A stretch of 13,631 bases of DNA. Source: Campylobacteraceae bacterium (GTDB lineage Bacteria; Campylobacterota; Campylobacteria; Campylobacterales; Sulfurovaceae). Position numbers and translations under genes: made by a program. Below, piece by piece: positions 13,564 through 13,631 of this stretch. The stretch spans positions 1-13,631 of the forward strand of contig JAMOSL010000064.1 in the NCBI GenBank assembly GCA_027063105.1, in the 5' to 3' direction. The notes below the pieces were generated by a model. The model saw nothing but the letters and a program-made list of their open reading frames with translations, did not search any database and had not been told where the DNA came from. The first letter of the stretch is position 1; every line of letters begins with the position of its first letter.

Positions 13564-13631
13564 ATGAAAAAACATAAAAAATCAATATTTAACCAATTAA
13601 TATTAATCATCAAAAAAAATATAGCAATTTA
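13564..13631 (+). CDS. Possible start of an unknown gene, cut by the window edge
   Basis: ATG 13564 opens a frame that stays open to the end of the window (22 codons): MKKHKKSIFNQLILIIKKNI. A basic start followed by a short hydrophobic stretch could be the N-terminus of a membrane protein, for example a sensor. A TATAAT box lies 20 bases upstream, but no good ribosome binding site is seen. It is too short to identify, and an AT-rich chance frame cannot be excluded. Confidence 0.3.
   Translation, partial: MKKHKKSIFNQLILIIKKNIAI

Overview
The window is AT-rich chromosomal DNA. It carries a tightly packed set of housekeeping genes, and their protein sequences look like those of a Campylobacterota (epsilonproteobacterial) organism of the Sulfurimonas/Sulfurovum/Arcobacter kind. 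The signs are the low G+C, the style of GyrB, IspA, Tkt, LuxS, RsmG and PlsY, the chain of overlapping genes, and a periplasmic multihaem cytochrome c. I cannot assign a genus without a database search.

Layout. Positions 1-1500 (minus) hold the first 500 codons of gyrB. The reading frame leaves GyrB after the TOPRIM-domain sequence EGDSAGG and enters an intein beginning with Cys at residue 427; the window ends inside that intein. A short divergent promoter region (1501-1602) separates gyrB from ispA and tkt on the plus strand (1624-4454). A small unknown gene (4569-4868, possibly starting at an ATT codon at 4482) follows. Next come a secreted DUF1566-type protein (4899-5456) with its own strong extended -10 promoter, then luxS, a 101-residue unknown, an MnmC-type tRNA methyltransferase, rsmG, a small membrane-anchored four-cysteine protein and a 131-residue unknown (to 8243). 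Most of these overlap or nearly touch and look like one operon. LuxS recycles the by-product of SAM-dependent methylation, and two neighbours are SAM-dependent RNA methyltransferases.

Positions 8244-9967 are an accessory patch wedged between two convergent genes. It holds a complete KilA-N protein (minus) with two 24-bp imperfect palindromes on either side of its promoter, a decayed REP-associated (Y1/IS200-like) transposase, a pair of REP-like hairpins, and a second KilA-N copy cut short by those hairpins. The patch is flanked by a duplicated ~90-bp segment (8165-8258 and 9907-9997). In both copies this segment contains the 3' end of the 131-residue gene on the plus strand and the 3' end of the cytochrome gene on the minus strand. 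The two genes therefore probably once overlapped tail to tail, and the patch arrived by a duplication or insertion at that junction.

Positions 9968-12346 (minus) encode a 792-residue cytochrome c with twelve CXXCH haem sites, a signal peptide and a C-terminal membrane anchor. Divergent from it, plsY and folB (12445-13391, plus) overlap by 4 bp. The last 240 bases contain a long hairpin with a -10-like element and possibly the start of another plus-strand gene that runs off the window. I saw no rRNA, tRNA or CRISPR array.
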